DNA of 64,000 nucleotides, taken from the NCBI GenBank assembly GCA_002914805.1, contig JXTB01000713.1:100559-164558 (forward strand), given 5' to 3'. This document shows, piece after piece, positions 36,957-49,425 of this stretch. This DNA is from Parasponia andersonii (taxonomy: Eukaryota; Streptophyta; Magnoliopsida; Rosales; Cannabaceae). The notes below the pieces were generated by a model, which saw only the letters and a program-made list of their open reading frames with translations, was not told where the DNA came from and made no database searches. Position numbers and translations under genes: made by a program. The stretch's first letter is position 1. Each line of letters starts with the position of its first letter.

Positions 36957-39744
36957 ATGGTTGGAATTGCAAGGATTAACCTTCAAAGACTGACATTCAG
37001 ATCCAAGGCAGACCAGGAGAAGAGGACTATCATCATCGGTTTAAAGTCCGATAATTACAGTAGAGAGATACTACTTCGATTGCTGACTTTGGTTGTTAAA
37101 CCAGAGGACAGTGTTTTGGCCATTCATGTTCAGGACTCTGATGATACATTTGATCCAAACACTTTTCACATCCATGAAGATCTCTGCAAGTCCAAACAGG
37201 TACTTAGCTTTTAACCATCTGATCAAGTGAGATGCTTAAGAAAAGAAGACTTTTATGAGATCTCATGGTTGACTTATCGGTCCAGGTTGATTTTCAAGTT
37301 AAGGTTTGCGTAGGAGACTCGTACATTTCTGTGTTAACCCACCAAGTGAGGCTTAGTTATGCCACAATACTTGCGCTTGGATCCAGCCTTTCAGGGTATC
37401 ATATACCTTACTAAACTCTGAATCTCTCTCTCTCAACTATTTTCTCGTCACAGAAAAAGTTGGCAACGTTGATAACATTAAAATATGTTTTAGCATTAGC
37501 AATGTTGAAGACGTAATACATTTTTTTCTTTTTCTTCTTCTTTTAGGCCTAATGTTTCAGCTCTAAACTATTGCCTAAAAGCATTGCCACCAACATGCTC
37601 TCTTCTTGTACTCAACAACGTGGGAAGAATCCTACTCCAAAGGCCTGGAACATCCCAACAGGGCTCTCGAAAGGTTCACCTCCGGCAGTCCTTGTCATCT
37701 CCGAGCTACACACGTACAAGTCAGTCTTCCGCCAGAGACCGCCGCTTACAGAAATCTTTGACTGCCCCATCTCCCTCCACAATGACACCGTTTTTGTTAC
37801 AACAAAGCAAAAGAATAGCAGGGTCTCTCTGTAGTAGTGATCTTAAGAAAACGACTCCTGTTCCCAACTTAATGGCTCAGAAGCTTTTCCAGAGACTTTC
37901 CATCCTCGAAGGAGAAGGTTGCAGCAAGCATTTTTCATTGACCGAGCTCCGTTGGGCCACCAACAATTTCAACCCCATAATGTTGATTGGAGAAGGTGGT
38001 CAAAGCAGAGTTTACAGAGCCATATTTGAAGACGGGCAAACTGGTGCGGTAAAAGTCCTCAAAACGACGACGTGGGCAGCTGAGGATCTTCTCCGAGAGA
38101 TTGATTTGTTGTCGAGGTTGAAGCATGAGAACATAGTAGAGATAATTGGGTACTGTGATTGTGGGGAGTTGCAGGCCATTGTGTACGAACTCTTGAGAGG
38201 AAGCTTGAAAGAGAACTTGAGAATGTTGGATTGGAGCCAGAGAACGAGTGTGGCTATTGGTGTAGCCAAGGCTCTTAACTATCTTCATCATTCTTGTAAT
38301 CCTCCCATCATTCATAGGGACGTCAAGTCTTCTAATATTCTCCTCTCTGATGATTTCCAGCCTCAAGTAAGTGTTTTGTGGTTTATACACGTTATTTGTT
38401 AGCGATGATAATCACTATAAGGCCACATAGATTATGAGTACTCAACATTAATCGTCGCGATATTTAGAGTTTTTCTTTCTCAAATTTTGCCATAAGATAT
38501 GATGATATGCTCCATAACTGAATCACTTTCTCTACATATTTTTTTGTCCTTTATAGACAATTTCGGTACGAATATTATTGAAACGACGTCCTGATTTTGG
38601 TGTCTAGTTCTTCTGAATATTATTTTTAGTAGAATTTTATTCGTTACCTCTTTATTAAGAGTCTCACCTGATTCCAGTTACCTATGCTCGAAACGAAAGG
38701 CACAAAATTAGGATCTTTGTTACTTTTAGGTTCTAGGAGGCTTAGCTTATTTGAATGATGTTGAGTTCCTTGGTTAACAGCTGAACACTCACTTAGCATA
38801 AATTGATGGTACGGCATTAGAGGCTCTAATACTAAGATGTTTTACGTAAGTTCTCGGAATATTTTGATTAATCTGAATCGACTCTCTTTCAAATAAACTT
38901 CAACAACTTGAAACATATTTCGCTTTTCGTTTTCTTAGCTGTCAGATTTTGGATCAGCAATAGCACTTCGCCAATCTCATCAATCTTCAGCAAATTCAAA
39001 GCCACTCTCAGTGGTTGGAACCTTCGGATACTTGGCCCCGGAGTACATGATGTATGGCAAGATCGACGAAAAGATAGATGTGTACTCGTATGGAGTTGTG
39101 CTCCTAGAGCTCATCACTGGCAAGGAGGCTATTCAAACAGACAGGGCAGTTCATGAAAGCTTAGTCCTTTGGGTACAAATAACCTTTCTTTGAATGGCTC
39201 CGAATTTATTCTACTCAAAACTTATAGTTTCAATCCTTCTAAAGTCTTGATTTGCAGGCAAGGTCCATGCTCAGTTATGGCCTATGCGAGCGGCTAATTG
39301 ATCCTTATCTATATGATGACTACAACAAGGAAGAAATGAAATTAATGATGGTTGCAGCACGCCTTTGCCTTATGCATTCATCTTCTAGAAGGCCCACCAT
39401 GAAAACAGTAAGCTTGTATTGTTATCTGTTTTGAGTTTTTCAATCATACTCTTAAGACTAAGATCATATGTATCTCATGTTTTATCACATGTGACACCTT
39501 ACTCATAATGTTTAATTTCAGTTAGTAGGGTCCTTGGTGGCTTGGAGATGCTCTATAATTTTTGTGCAAATGAGCACTAACATTCATTCTGTTTGGGCAG
39601 ATACTGAGGTTGTTTGAGGAGCCAGAGTACTGGATAAGTATGCAGAGGGAAAGGGATGAGTTCCTGAATGGTATTAGTTCCAAGTGTGAAATAGACCTTT
39701 GGAAACGAGATGACTCAGTTACGAGCGATATGGAAGATAACTAG
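36957..39744 (+). CDS. Protein kinase with N-terminal USP-like domain
   Basis: Receptor-like cytoplasmic Ser/Thr kinase of the type that joins a universal-stress-protein-like domain to a kinase domain. Exons: 36957-37199, 37286-37395, 37547-38366, 38939-39172, 39258-39407, 39601-39744; phases agree and give 566 aa. The USP-like part covers residues 20-140 ([20 protein letters not shown]). A Ser-rich linker follows to about 240. The kinase runs from about 245 to 530: Gly loop GEGGQSRVY (266-274, Ser in place of the third Gly), Lys287 (AVKVLK), Glu302, [11 protein letters not shown] with Asp376, DFG with Asp394, and APEYMMYG. Catalytic residues are present, so activity is likely. No membrane segment or signal peptide is visible. 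The substrate is unknown. Confidence 0.9.
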
Positions 39745-40357
39745 ACACATTGGGCTAACTTTTTCAGTTATTTATAAATAACATTTGAAAAGAAAAAAGA
39801 TAATTACTAACTGAACGTTGGATCATTAACCAAACAAGGAAAATAATCCTAGATTGCTTGATTTTGTAAGTTCTTTGGAGTGGTATTGGAGTTATCCTAA
39901 AAGGATCGTGTTAGTAAGCTCTTCAGGAAGAGAACAATTTTAACGGTGTCTCAACATTGTAGGTACATGAAATGATGAAATCTAGATTGTGCTAAACTCA
40001 TGAAAGAACTCCAAGTGTTTCTGTTCTCTTAAATTTGACATTTGAATTATCGATTGCTCTCACTAGTTTTACTTGAAAATTAGTTCTCTTAAGAATTCCA
40101 AAGTAGAAAAACGAAATATGATAAGAGAATGAATGGAGGGCTTCACAACAAGTAGACAACTATAACCGCGAAATCAGGATTATTTACCTACTTACTGGAG
40201 TAATCACTATGAGATCATCACTATGATTGCTACATATAGTCATGATGTAATGAGAGAAAAAATATAGATACTGAAGAAAAGGAAGAATGTAAAATATTAT
40301 GCTTATTGGGGAATAACAGATCCTTTTATTAAAGGCAAAAGTGTTTAAGTTTTGGTA
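39745..40357. other. Intergenic between convergent gene and pseudogene
   Basis: No gene. Likely contains the 3' UTR of the kinase gene. Confidence 0.5.
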
Positions 40358-42257
40358 TTAAGCCTCCGCCAACTCAGCAAAGTTAATAGGAGCTACAAAT
40401 CTTGTCGGACCACTAAAAAGGGTTACAGCAGCTAGCTGAGATGCAACCTCTGTTGGATGAAACAAATCCCAGAATAGATATTGATGCCGATTCGGACAAA
40501 GGTTAGCATCTGGACTACAAAAGGATTCTCCATTTAAATTCCCAGTTCCAAAACATGCAGCTTTTACTTCTGTGAAATCTGAAGAGTTCAAAATGTTTAA
40601 GTTCAAATACTAAAAAAAATCTTTCTTTCCAAAATAATAATAATAATAATAATTATAATAAATTACAATGGTCGAAATATTGTTATTAGAAGTGAGTTAC
40701 TTACTGAATGGAATTAGGTTCTCTATAATATTGATTGTCATTTCATATGCCCAAGGGACTAGTTCATGTCCTTAAACTTTTAGCTGAGCTTGTACAAAAG
40801 AGTGTTCAGCATTGAATAAAAAGCTCTTGAATGTTCGTTTAACTCCTCCAAACATCCCCCAGTTGCATTAAAAACTCTCTGAGAGGGACAACACCTTATT
40901 GGAGGGACACTAATAATGACAAACTTCTTTGCTCCCAGTATCAATATACTCTGCTATGCATAGAAACTTGAGTTAGGCTCAAGTAACAAATTTTTTGGAG
41001 TAATGTTATATAGTACTAATAGTGCCCAACACTACGATGATGTGTTGACTCTGACTAATTATAATTATAATTCAAATACAGTTCAAAAGAGATTTAGTTT
41101 ATTAATTAAATTATTCAATAACAAATAGTTGTATCATTATGGTGATGAACACCGTTAATATCTTATAACATTAATTAATTTTTTGAGATAATAAATAAGT
41201 GTGACAGTGACGGCTGTTATCATAACTCATATATCAATGTGGTAGGCTGTGATACCTAGAGTTACGAGGACACAAATAAGGAAAATTTACCTTTTAAGTG
41301 GTTATCGTAAGCGAGTACTAGAGTGGACAGGAACTCATTCTTGGGGATGGAACTGTTAGAATGGAAATACCCAAAAATATCGTTGCTACCAATGCTGAGG
41401 AAGAACAAAGACTGAGAGATGTACTTTTTAGTTGCTGCTCAACCTTTTATGGCTGCAAGATTGCCTCTTAAGGAGGAAAATTGCGTTATCTGTTCGCCTA
41501 GTGGGACAACATTCTTTTAGTTGCTGGTCATGCAATCTGATGGGACTTTTTTTTTTGGGACTTCGTTAAGGTTCTCTGAAAACAAATTAAGAAGAAAAAA
41601 AAAAAAACATATTTATCTGTATGTGTCATGGACTTATCTACCTGCTATAAGGAAAAGGGCTCAAGCTTAAGAGTGTTACGTGGTCGAAAATCATGATACA
41701 TCATTTGGTGTAATTAGTTTCCAGCGGAAAAAATGAGTGTTTGTAGCATAAGTCTGTAATAAGATTTAATTTTCCTTACGTTTGATTGTCCAGTTACGTC
41801 AAGTAGGCCGGGCCCACCAGAGGCAAAGTTGATGCCTTCGAAGTTCTTCTTGAGAAGAGGCTTTCAATGTTGAGAGAGAGAAAAGGTGGTGGACTTCTCT
41901 CATAACCGAGTAGCTTGGCTAGAACATCACAGAAAAGACCAATAATTTAAGGCTTAATGACATCTTATCAAAGGACAATGTGCTTTCACCTATGTTACTA
42001 CTAGTATACTAACCAAGTAAATCAGCACTGTTAAGACCATTACTGAACCTTCAAGTGGGTATTGATTGGGGAAAATCGACCCCATTGTGAGGAAAGTCAG
42101 CCCTGGCATTGCTACCTGGCAGGAAATTGTTGGTCCCAACATCGGCAGTTGAGTCACCTAGTATGAAAATAGCTGGGACATTTGCTTGTGCCAAACAAAG
42201 AACATACATATAATTAACCCAGAACAAGACCAGAGGAATCAAGATTCTCTTCGCCAT
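40358..42257 (-). pseudogene. GDSL esterase/lipase pseudogene
   Basis: All parts of a secreted plant GDSL lipase can be read on the minus strand. The start at 42257 has a signal peptide (MAKRILIPLVLFWVNYMYVL) and the block containing the catalytic Ser (FILGDSTADVGTNNF). An N-rich block III reads FFLSIGSNDIFGYFHSN near 41370-41430. A LGAKKFVIISVPPIRCCP block lies near 40910, and the C-terminal exon at 40600-40358 carries the catalytic Asp and His (FWDLFHPTEVASQ). An in-frame TGA at 42051-42053 follows SIPT where Gly is expected. Further stops occur near 40785-40750, and a frameshift lies near 41845. Exon order is intact, so this is a decayed ordinary copy, not a retrocopy. Confidence 0.88.
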
Positions 42258-43234
42258 AAGAAAAATGCGAAGAAAAACAACGTGAAAAATTTTGGTAAAA
42301 AAACTTCACTTGAATTCCCATTTGAGATGGTGGTATTTATACGCAAAGGATTGAGAGGATAGTGCAAAAAGGTATCTGATTCAATTAGGTGGTATTTTCA
42401 GAGTGGAAGCACACTATTGGCCTGGTTCAACTATATATCTTTTGGGCTGATTGGCCTGGTGATTTTCTAAGGCCGGATTGACCATTGAACAGATTCTTCC
42501 GTTACTATTTTATTTGCCTCTAGTATTTGACCCATTCTTTGGTTTCAACGTCTCAACTATTTGGACGTGTTTGATTGAAGTTTAGGTCATTGAAAATGAA
42601 TTAAAGCATATGAAGTTTCTCAGTGTCTTTTATTTGGCTTCGTTGTGTATAGTAATCATATATTGTAAATTCAATGACCCAAGCGAGGAGGGAACTGGCC
42701 GATTTCCTTTGTTACGCGGTTAGACTTGGTCGCAAAACATTTCATCTTTACAATTAGCTCCTCAAACAGGGATGTGATTGTAAAAGTTTACTTGTTTACC
42801 TTTTTGGCCTAATCAATTTTCTATAACCAGAAAGATAGCCGATGATTTTATATAAATGACACAAAATAACTTGTACAATTCAATTGCACAAATGACGAAG
42901 AGTGTAAGTTATTACCAACACATATCAATGTTTTACAAATTTGAAACATGCGAACAACAAAAGAAGACTCTGACGAAGTACAACACCACATATGTATATG
43001 CGACATTTACATATCAATTAGTCACATTTCTCGTCTGATCAAAATATTCAAGAATGAGTAATAAATGAATTAAGAATGTTTACAATCGCGACGTCTCTAC
43101 TTGTTAACGATGAAAAAATTTACTAGTCAGATCGGAAAAGTGAACCAAATTTTAGAGACGCAGAGACGCCTTTAAAAACCAGACACACAAGTCTACACCT
43201 CAGCAATTGGTTGTAGAAGTCTCTTGGGGCTACT
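42258..43234. other. Intergenic region
   Basis: No gene recognised. It holds the former promoter of the GDSL pseudogene and the 3' UTR of the SKS gene ending at 43235. Confidence 0.5.
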
Positions 43235-46200
43235 TTACTTTAGCCCAATAGCTCTGCCACACTTCAAGGCGTTAGGTGGAATGCGATACTCATCCCTAGT
43301 TGAGTTGACATTTCCAAAGACTCGGAGATAAAATTGTTGTCCTAGATACTGACGTGCCCAAAACTCGCTCCGTACATTCCACATGCCCAAATTATCTAGT
43401 GCTACAAGAACCGCAGTCCAAGATTTTGGGTATACCTGTAACACAACTCAAATATTAATTTTTAACCTATGATCACTGCTTTACTGATATCACAACACCA
43501 TTAATCGATCACCTAATAACTTTTTATTATGATTGAAAAAAAAAAAAAAAAAACTAACAAACCTGTGTGGTGTAACGTGGAAGTGCATCTACCATATTGT
43601 ATTGCTTTCTACTATCCGTCGACCATTCTCCTTTATCCATTCTGAAATTTAAGTAAATAGATTAAGTGAGAAGTTGTACATAATAAAGTGTCATTTTTCT
43701 TATTACTAATGTTACATGATATTAGATTCTCATGCATGCAATTATGTACTTACCCGACGACCCTGAAATTGTAGCCATTAATGTGATAGCTCTGGATAAT
43801 GTCCTCGTGGTTCTGGAAAACAATCTCAACAAAGGCTTTGTAATCAGCGCTCAAGACAGCTGTGTCAAGGTACATCGGTTCGTGGGTCGGGTTATCGGGT
43901 AGGCTGTTAACCCGAAAAACGCCCCCGATCTTATAGTAGTCTGCAAGCTTAAGGGGAGTGTCAGAAGGAACATATGACACACTGTTAATGGCATATCTCT
44001 GCTTGCCATTAACTTGAGCAGCCGAGCTCTCTAGTATTATGGTCCTCGAAATGGTAATGTTCCAATAAGGATACGAGCCTTGTGGGTTAGGCCTTGGTCC
44101 ACTCGCGGTTTTGTTATTCCTGTAATGCACATATTATAACATCAAGAAAATTATCACTACCAAATCTTTTATTTATTTAGTTATTTATTATTCTTTTTTA
44201 AAGGAGAAAAAAAAATTCCCAATTTTTCCCGTCAAACAACTAGTATGTATGAATTTGTTACCAAATGATCTTGTTTTCAACACTTACTTCCAAGTGATTA
44301 TATCAATTGGTCTCGTAATAGTGACTATGTCATGTAGCTAGTACGAGTCACCTATCAGATCACTCGGTAGTTATGAATTTTTTCAAAATAAAGATATTAA
44401 ATGCCAGAATATGGAACGTGATCTAATTTCCCCCCATCTTTTATATCGTTTTAGAATTTGTCAGATTCATTTAAAATCCTATAAATTACTGAGAATTAGT
44501 ACCTAATAGAACGAGCCTGATTCAGGGACCAATCAATGTCGTTAGCCGTCGGCGCATCAGGAATTGGGCCAGATGCTTTACGGGCCGAGTTTGTGTAGCT
44601 GAGGATGGCCGTGGTGTTCAAGGCCTTGTCCGTGAAGCGGGTTGAGACTGCAATGTAGTAGTCCTGTGGGGCCTGATCCCCTGTAACCAACACTGAATAG
44701 GACTGTCCTACGTGGACGTCAAGAGAGTCATAGATTGTCTGGAGGGTGTGGATCCCTTCAACTTCGACCAACTTCATAGTGTGGCCCTGAATCCTGAAAT
44801 TGAGGGAGTTTTGAAGCCCAACATTTGTTATCCTAAGCCTGATGGTTTTACCTGTGTGACAACAAATATAAAAAGAACATGACACTTCCATATAGGTATA
44901 TAAATCCTTCTAGAAGCTTAGAATTAAGGATTAGCTTTTTTGATAAAGGGTTGGGCCGGTGGAGAGATTCGAACTTCAGACAGTAATATCATATATCAGA
45001 GATTTGGTTACTAATCAGGCTAAATTTGTGATCAACGGGTATTAGCTCTTTTCCGAAAATGAAGCAATTTAGTATTGTACCTTGTTCAATTGTGAAAACC
45101 GCAATATTGGATGGGGTTCCACGGCCATTGATCAAAATACCATCTGGGGGAGGAAGCTTGTGACCACCATCTAGAGTGCCCTTCAATTTCTGAAATTTTA
45201 CAAGAAGACACAAACTTAGTTCAGTAAGATTAGTTCTCTTCTGGGCAACTAGTTAACTGTGAAGCATATTTGAGTTGAGATTACATTGGGAAGTTTGCTA
45301 AAATTATGAGAAATTTATGCCTAGTACCCATTTTTCAAAACTTATTTCATAAATACCTATTTTAATTTTTCTTTCAAAAATACTAGTTTTTATAGTCCAT
45401 ATTTCATATGTAAAATATGAGCGGTCTATATTTACAATGTAAATTATATCCATGAGGTACACATTTCATGTATAAAATATGAACGAGATACATTTTAAAA
45501 TGTGTGCCAATTTTTAGTATAATTTTTATTTGTGAGATGTAGATCATGGTATACATCATAAAATGTATACTGTGATATATATTTAATGTGTAAAAAAATA
45601 ATAGTTGTCTATGTTTCTCTAAAAAATATATAAAAGTGGATATTTATGAAATAAAAATAAAAAGACATTTATCGAATTATGGTTTTAGAAAAAGGTATTT
45701 ATGAACTTTTTCCTAAAAGTATTCATGGACTGCTCCAGGCCCATAAATATTTTGGGCTTTTTAATTTATATGAGCCCAAAAAGGGAAAAAGAGAATTATA
45801 AAGGTACCTGATGGTCGCTCTTGTACCAATCTCCAATTAAGATACTGTAGTCTTCAGCAGGTGGAGGAAATGGGACTGGAATTAGGGGCCTGCTGAGGAT
45901 TTTAATGGCTCCAAAACCACCGGCAGCCTTGTGGAAGGCAGTAGATGGAAAGTAGTAGTAGGTTCCTATTTGATCTTTGGCTTGTAGTTTGTAGGTATAG
46001 TTCTGGCCTGGTGGAATGGCACAGGTGGTTCCACTAACTCCATCTACGAAAGAATTTTTTCTATTCTGCAGGCCACTCCTAGGTTTTTTTAATAGAAAAA
46101 TATCAGCATATATATATATATATATACATATATAATGAAGAATAATGCTAAACATCTTGCACTATAATGAAATATAGTACAAAAATGTATGCAAAATTAT

Positions 46201-48286
46201 AAATATAAGATCTGCATGGATTATGGTATCGTTTGGTCAAATATTGAATGAAGTAACATGATCCTGAGGTAACACACGTTTTCTATTAAAGAAACAATTA
46301 CAGAACATAATGAACAAAAATAAATAAATTATTCCACGATCTCCCACCAGAATACAAGGCCAGACATTATAAAACAAAATTTTCGAGGATATATACAGCC
46401 TGTTTATGAGCAGCTATCATTGAAAGTTGACCTAATAAAGCTATCTAGAACAAGACCAAAAATAGTTCCAGGTATTGTCCACGTAAATAAAATAAAAAAA
46501 GGTCAACGATGCTGATCTTCCCACAAAATTATAACAAACTCGATCTTCTTACGTAAAGTCCTTAACTAATTTGTTTAGACTTAAGTTTGCAATCTCCTTG
46601 ATAGACAATAGTAGTCATGTGTGTATTTTGATACCGTGTAGCTACAAAATTAGACTAACAAATTTATATCCCTAGTTTTTACCTGTTAAAATTAATGATA
46701 ATATAATGATCTATTATGATAACTCGCCTTACAATAAATATTAGGTCTATAACATTTGCATATCAAACTGATCACATAAAACCCTTAATAAAATAGGCTA
46801 ATTATAGTAACTACTAATAACTTTATAGCAAAAATCTATAATATTATAATGTCTGCTTGTTGATCTTGATTATGATCGCTTTGCTCTCCTCTTAGGAATA
46901 TCTATATATATAGTCACTAATAAACGATAGAAAAAGGGCAAAAAAATAAGAGAAATTAAAGAGATCTAGCTCTCACCATGAAATGAGGAAAGGCTCGGGC
47001 AAGTTGTTATGAACATTGATAATTAGGTTATCATTGGTAACGGCATAAATGTTAGGCCCCGGAAACAAACCATTTATAAGAATTCCCTGCATGAAAATTA
47101 ATTATTAAGACACACATTTATAAATAGGGTTAATGGCATCATTGGTCTCTAGCCTATTACCACTTTGGTATATTAGTTCTCAATCTATTTTCCTATTTTT
47201 TGTAGTATTTAAATATTAAACGTTTATTTTTTTGGTACCATTAATCCTTTTGGCATATTCTATTAAAGATTTCATTAAAATTTATTTGAATGAGAGAAAC
47301 TTTATATCATTGATCTCGATTTTTCAATTATTTAACAATTTGGTTCCTAATTTTTATTTTTGTATTTTTATTTCTGATTAATAATATTTCTTCTATCAAT
47401 CTTTCAGAAAATTAAAATTCAAAGATGGATATAAAACAAATAGTTCATTTAAAAACCAAATTCAAAAAAGAAAAAAAATATACTAATAAACCTTAGTTTA
47501 TATCAAACTATAGTAACTTTATGAACAAAAAATAATTATCTTACCATTTTTAAAACTGAAAAAAATTCACATACACGCTTTTATACTAGTAAAATTTGAT
47601 TGATAATTTACTATATCCATTAAATGTTCATGTAATTGCGAATGGTTATTCTAAAAAATTAATTAACTATTTGCAGCAAATAAGCTTAAAAAATTTTATA
47701 GTTTTTCATTAAATGTTCATTTCTTTATGTAATTTCATATATCATTCTTTTGGAAATTAATTTTTTAGAATTTTAATTTTCTGAAAGATTGGTAAATGTA
47801 ATATTGTTAATTGAAAATATAAAAACAAAAAATAGAGACCAAATTATTAAATAATTAAAAATTCAAGTTTAATAGTGCAAAATTTATCTCATTCAAATGA
47901 ATTTTAACGGAATTTTTGATGAAATATGTAAAAAAAAACCAATAATACTAAAAAGAGAAATGTCTAATAAAAATATTAAGAATCATTGTCTTAAAATAGT
48001 AATAGATTGGAGATCAATGCTGCTATTAACTCTTATCAATATATAACATTGCAAATAACTATAGATTTTCCTTTTTAAGAAGATGATCGAAATGAGATTT
48101 TAACAAGTTGGTAGATAGAGAAGAGATAGTACGAACCCTTTGGCGAACACCTAGTGGCCAGATATCGCCATAGCTAACAGTCCAGTCAAACAATCTGTAC
48201 GGATCATCAGCACAAACGAGACCCAATACGAAAATAAGCAAAGCAAAGCGCCGTACAACACATTTGGCTGAATTTAGCACCACCAT
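43235..48286 (-). CDS. SKU5-similar (SKS) multicopper-oxidase-like protein, copy A
   Basis: Secreted cell-wall protein of the SKS/Bp10 (L-ascorbate oxidase homolog) family. Exons: 48286-48137, 47086-46977, 46078-45808, 45189-45081, 44851-44503, 44119-43754, 43641-43563, 43435-43235; phases agree, 544 aa. The signal peptide is residues 1-26 (FALLIFVLGLVCA). Three cupredoxin domains follow at about 30-145, 160-300 and 350-515. The site where active oxidases have HWHG reads SWSG (86-89), and the C-terminal copper-binding region reads DNLGMWNVRSEFWARQYLG without the HCHxxxH cluster. A catalytic oxidase role is therefore unlikely. There is no clear GPI signal. Family members act in pollen-tube or directional growth (family knowledge). 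Introns 1, 3 and 4 carry repeat insertions absent from copy B. Confidence 0.93.
44937..45040 (-). mobile_element. SINE in intron 4 of SKS copy A
   Basis: On the minus strand a 104-bp insert has an A-box-like TAGCCTGATTAGT near 45025, a B box AAGTTCGAATCTC near 44970, then CCACCGGCCCAACCCTTTAT and a short A run. A 7-bp direct repeat ATTAGCT flanks it (44930-44936, 45041-45047). The matching intron of copy B (59048-59142) is 95 bp against 229 bp here. The insertion is in sense orientation to the gene. Confidence 0.65.
45307..45713. repeat. Dispersed MITE-like repeat, copy 2, in intron 3
   Basis: Starts TGAGAAATTTATGCCTAGTA and ends GGTATTTATGAACTTTTTCC, matching the ends of 32497-32717. The interior holds repeated TATGTAAAATATGAGCGG-like and TGTATAYYRTG units. 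It lies within intron 3 of SKS copy A; the equivalent intron of copy B (59243-59373) is only 131 bp. Confidence 0.5.
47127..48033. mobile_element. Foldback element with ~270-290-bp inverted arms
   Basis: The left arm 47127-47420 and the reverse complement of 47768-48033 match over most of their length: GTTAATGGCATCATTGGTCTC against GTTAATAGCAGCATTGATCTC, TTTGAATGAGAGAAACTTT against TTTGAATGAGATAAATTTT, and CAATCTTTCAGAAAATTAAA in both. The arms enclose a 350-bp loop. The structure suits a Mutator-like or foldback non-autonomous transposon. I found no clear 9-bp target duplication and no transposase. It sits in intron 1 of SKS copy A. Confidence 0.75.
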
Positions 48287-48424
48287 TTGGAGAATTGAGA
48301 AAGTGATAATCAAAAGTTTTGATTATTAAGAGAAGAATAATAAGGAAAAGGTGATGGAACTTGAAGGAGAAAAGAGATGAGATATCTTTAGTCTCTGCTA
48401 TAGCTATGGGGAATGAATAAACGG

Positions 48425-48433
48425 TTTTATATA
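48425..48433 (-). promoter_or_regulatory. TATA box candidate of SKS copy A
   Basis: On the minus strand TATATAAAA lies about 140 bp upstream of the start codon at 48286. The placement and sequence fit a plant TATA box, leaving a leader of roughly 110 bases. Not confirmed. Confidence 0.45.
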
Positions 48434-48845
48434 CATATAAGGTATAATAGATAGCTGACTGTGAAACTTCTTTTTTAATGTGCAAGACATAGGAAAGGGA
48501 TTAATTGGAGAAGTCAAAGCAACCAAATAACACGATGAATGCAGCAAACAATAAAATATTAGAAACGGATTAAAATAAAAAAGATGAATGATCTGGGTCT
48601 TGGTTGGATTAGTGGCGTAGTGGGATCTTAAAAGTAGTACATGGGTCCAACAATAAATAAATAGAATTAATAAATCGAAATTCTCTTCAATTCATGGCCA
48701 TGAAAACGATTAATGCTTTCACATATTAATATTCTAACGCGTTCGATAATGTGTTGCTCACTCTAAATGATTCACTTCAATCATACGAATGCCGGCACTT
48801 TTTATGATAAAACCGCGTATGGTTTGCTTTCATATATAACTAAAC

Positions 48846-48962
48846 TACCTGGCTGGATGATTCGTCATTCGTGTAATTCCGAGATTGCGGACGCAACACA
48901 TGCTTTTTTTCATTTTTATTTTCGCCCCCTCGTTTTCTTACAACCAAACACGCCTCAGACTC
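48846..48962 (-). promoter_or_regulatory. Upstream block shared with SKS copy B
   Basis: GGCTGGATGATTCGTC...GATTGCGGACGCAACACA (48851-48900) and TTTCTTACAACCAAACACGC (48935-48954) match, in the same order, sequences at 62297-62378 upstream of copy B. The block lies about 560-675 bp upstream of the copy A start codon. It shows the duplication included promoter DNA. Confidence 0.7.
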
Positions 48963-48969
48963 CATTTCT

Positions 48970-49425
48970 AGTGATCTTCCTAATTTTTTTGTTTTGTTTT
49001 TTTTTTTTTTTTTAAAAATGAACTGTCACTGTTTCATTCTCGTCAAGTTTGACATTCAACTCATAAAGTACAATGCTTGCAGCTTAAACCAAAGGACAGT
49101 GGACAATAATATCAATCCTATCTAACATAGAAATGAAAAGGAGGCTGGAAAATATTACATCGAGAATATCTAGGGCTTTTTTCCTAATCTGTATTGATAA
49201 AGATTATAAAAGGAAAGACTTTGAAGATGAACGAGAATGAATCAAAATTTGAGTTATGCAACTCTCTTAATTTATTAAATTTAACGAAGTATGTGAGGGA
49301 TAAACCAAAAATTATGTCCAAAAAATGTATAAGTAAACACATGAATAGATGAGGAAGGGAAGCAATTTTTTTCTCTCATTAAATACATGGCCCTAAGTAT
49401 ACATGATTTAGTTTTTTTATAAATA
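48970..49425. other. Intergenic region
   Basis: No gene recognised. A run of T near 48995-49012 is the only marked feature. Confidence 0.45.

Noticed and set aside
37571-37834. Alternative frame over exon 3 of the kinase gene
   Set aside because: It overlaps the USP-kinase linker, whose frame joins both flanking exons in phase; the alternative has no homology.
48207-48485. Minus-strand frame overlapping the SKS copy A start
   Set aside because: It covers the leader and first exon in another frame; the signal peptide and cupredoxin start belong to the frame beginning at 48286.
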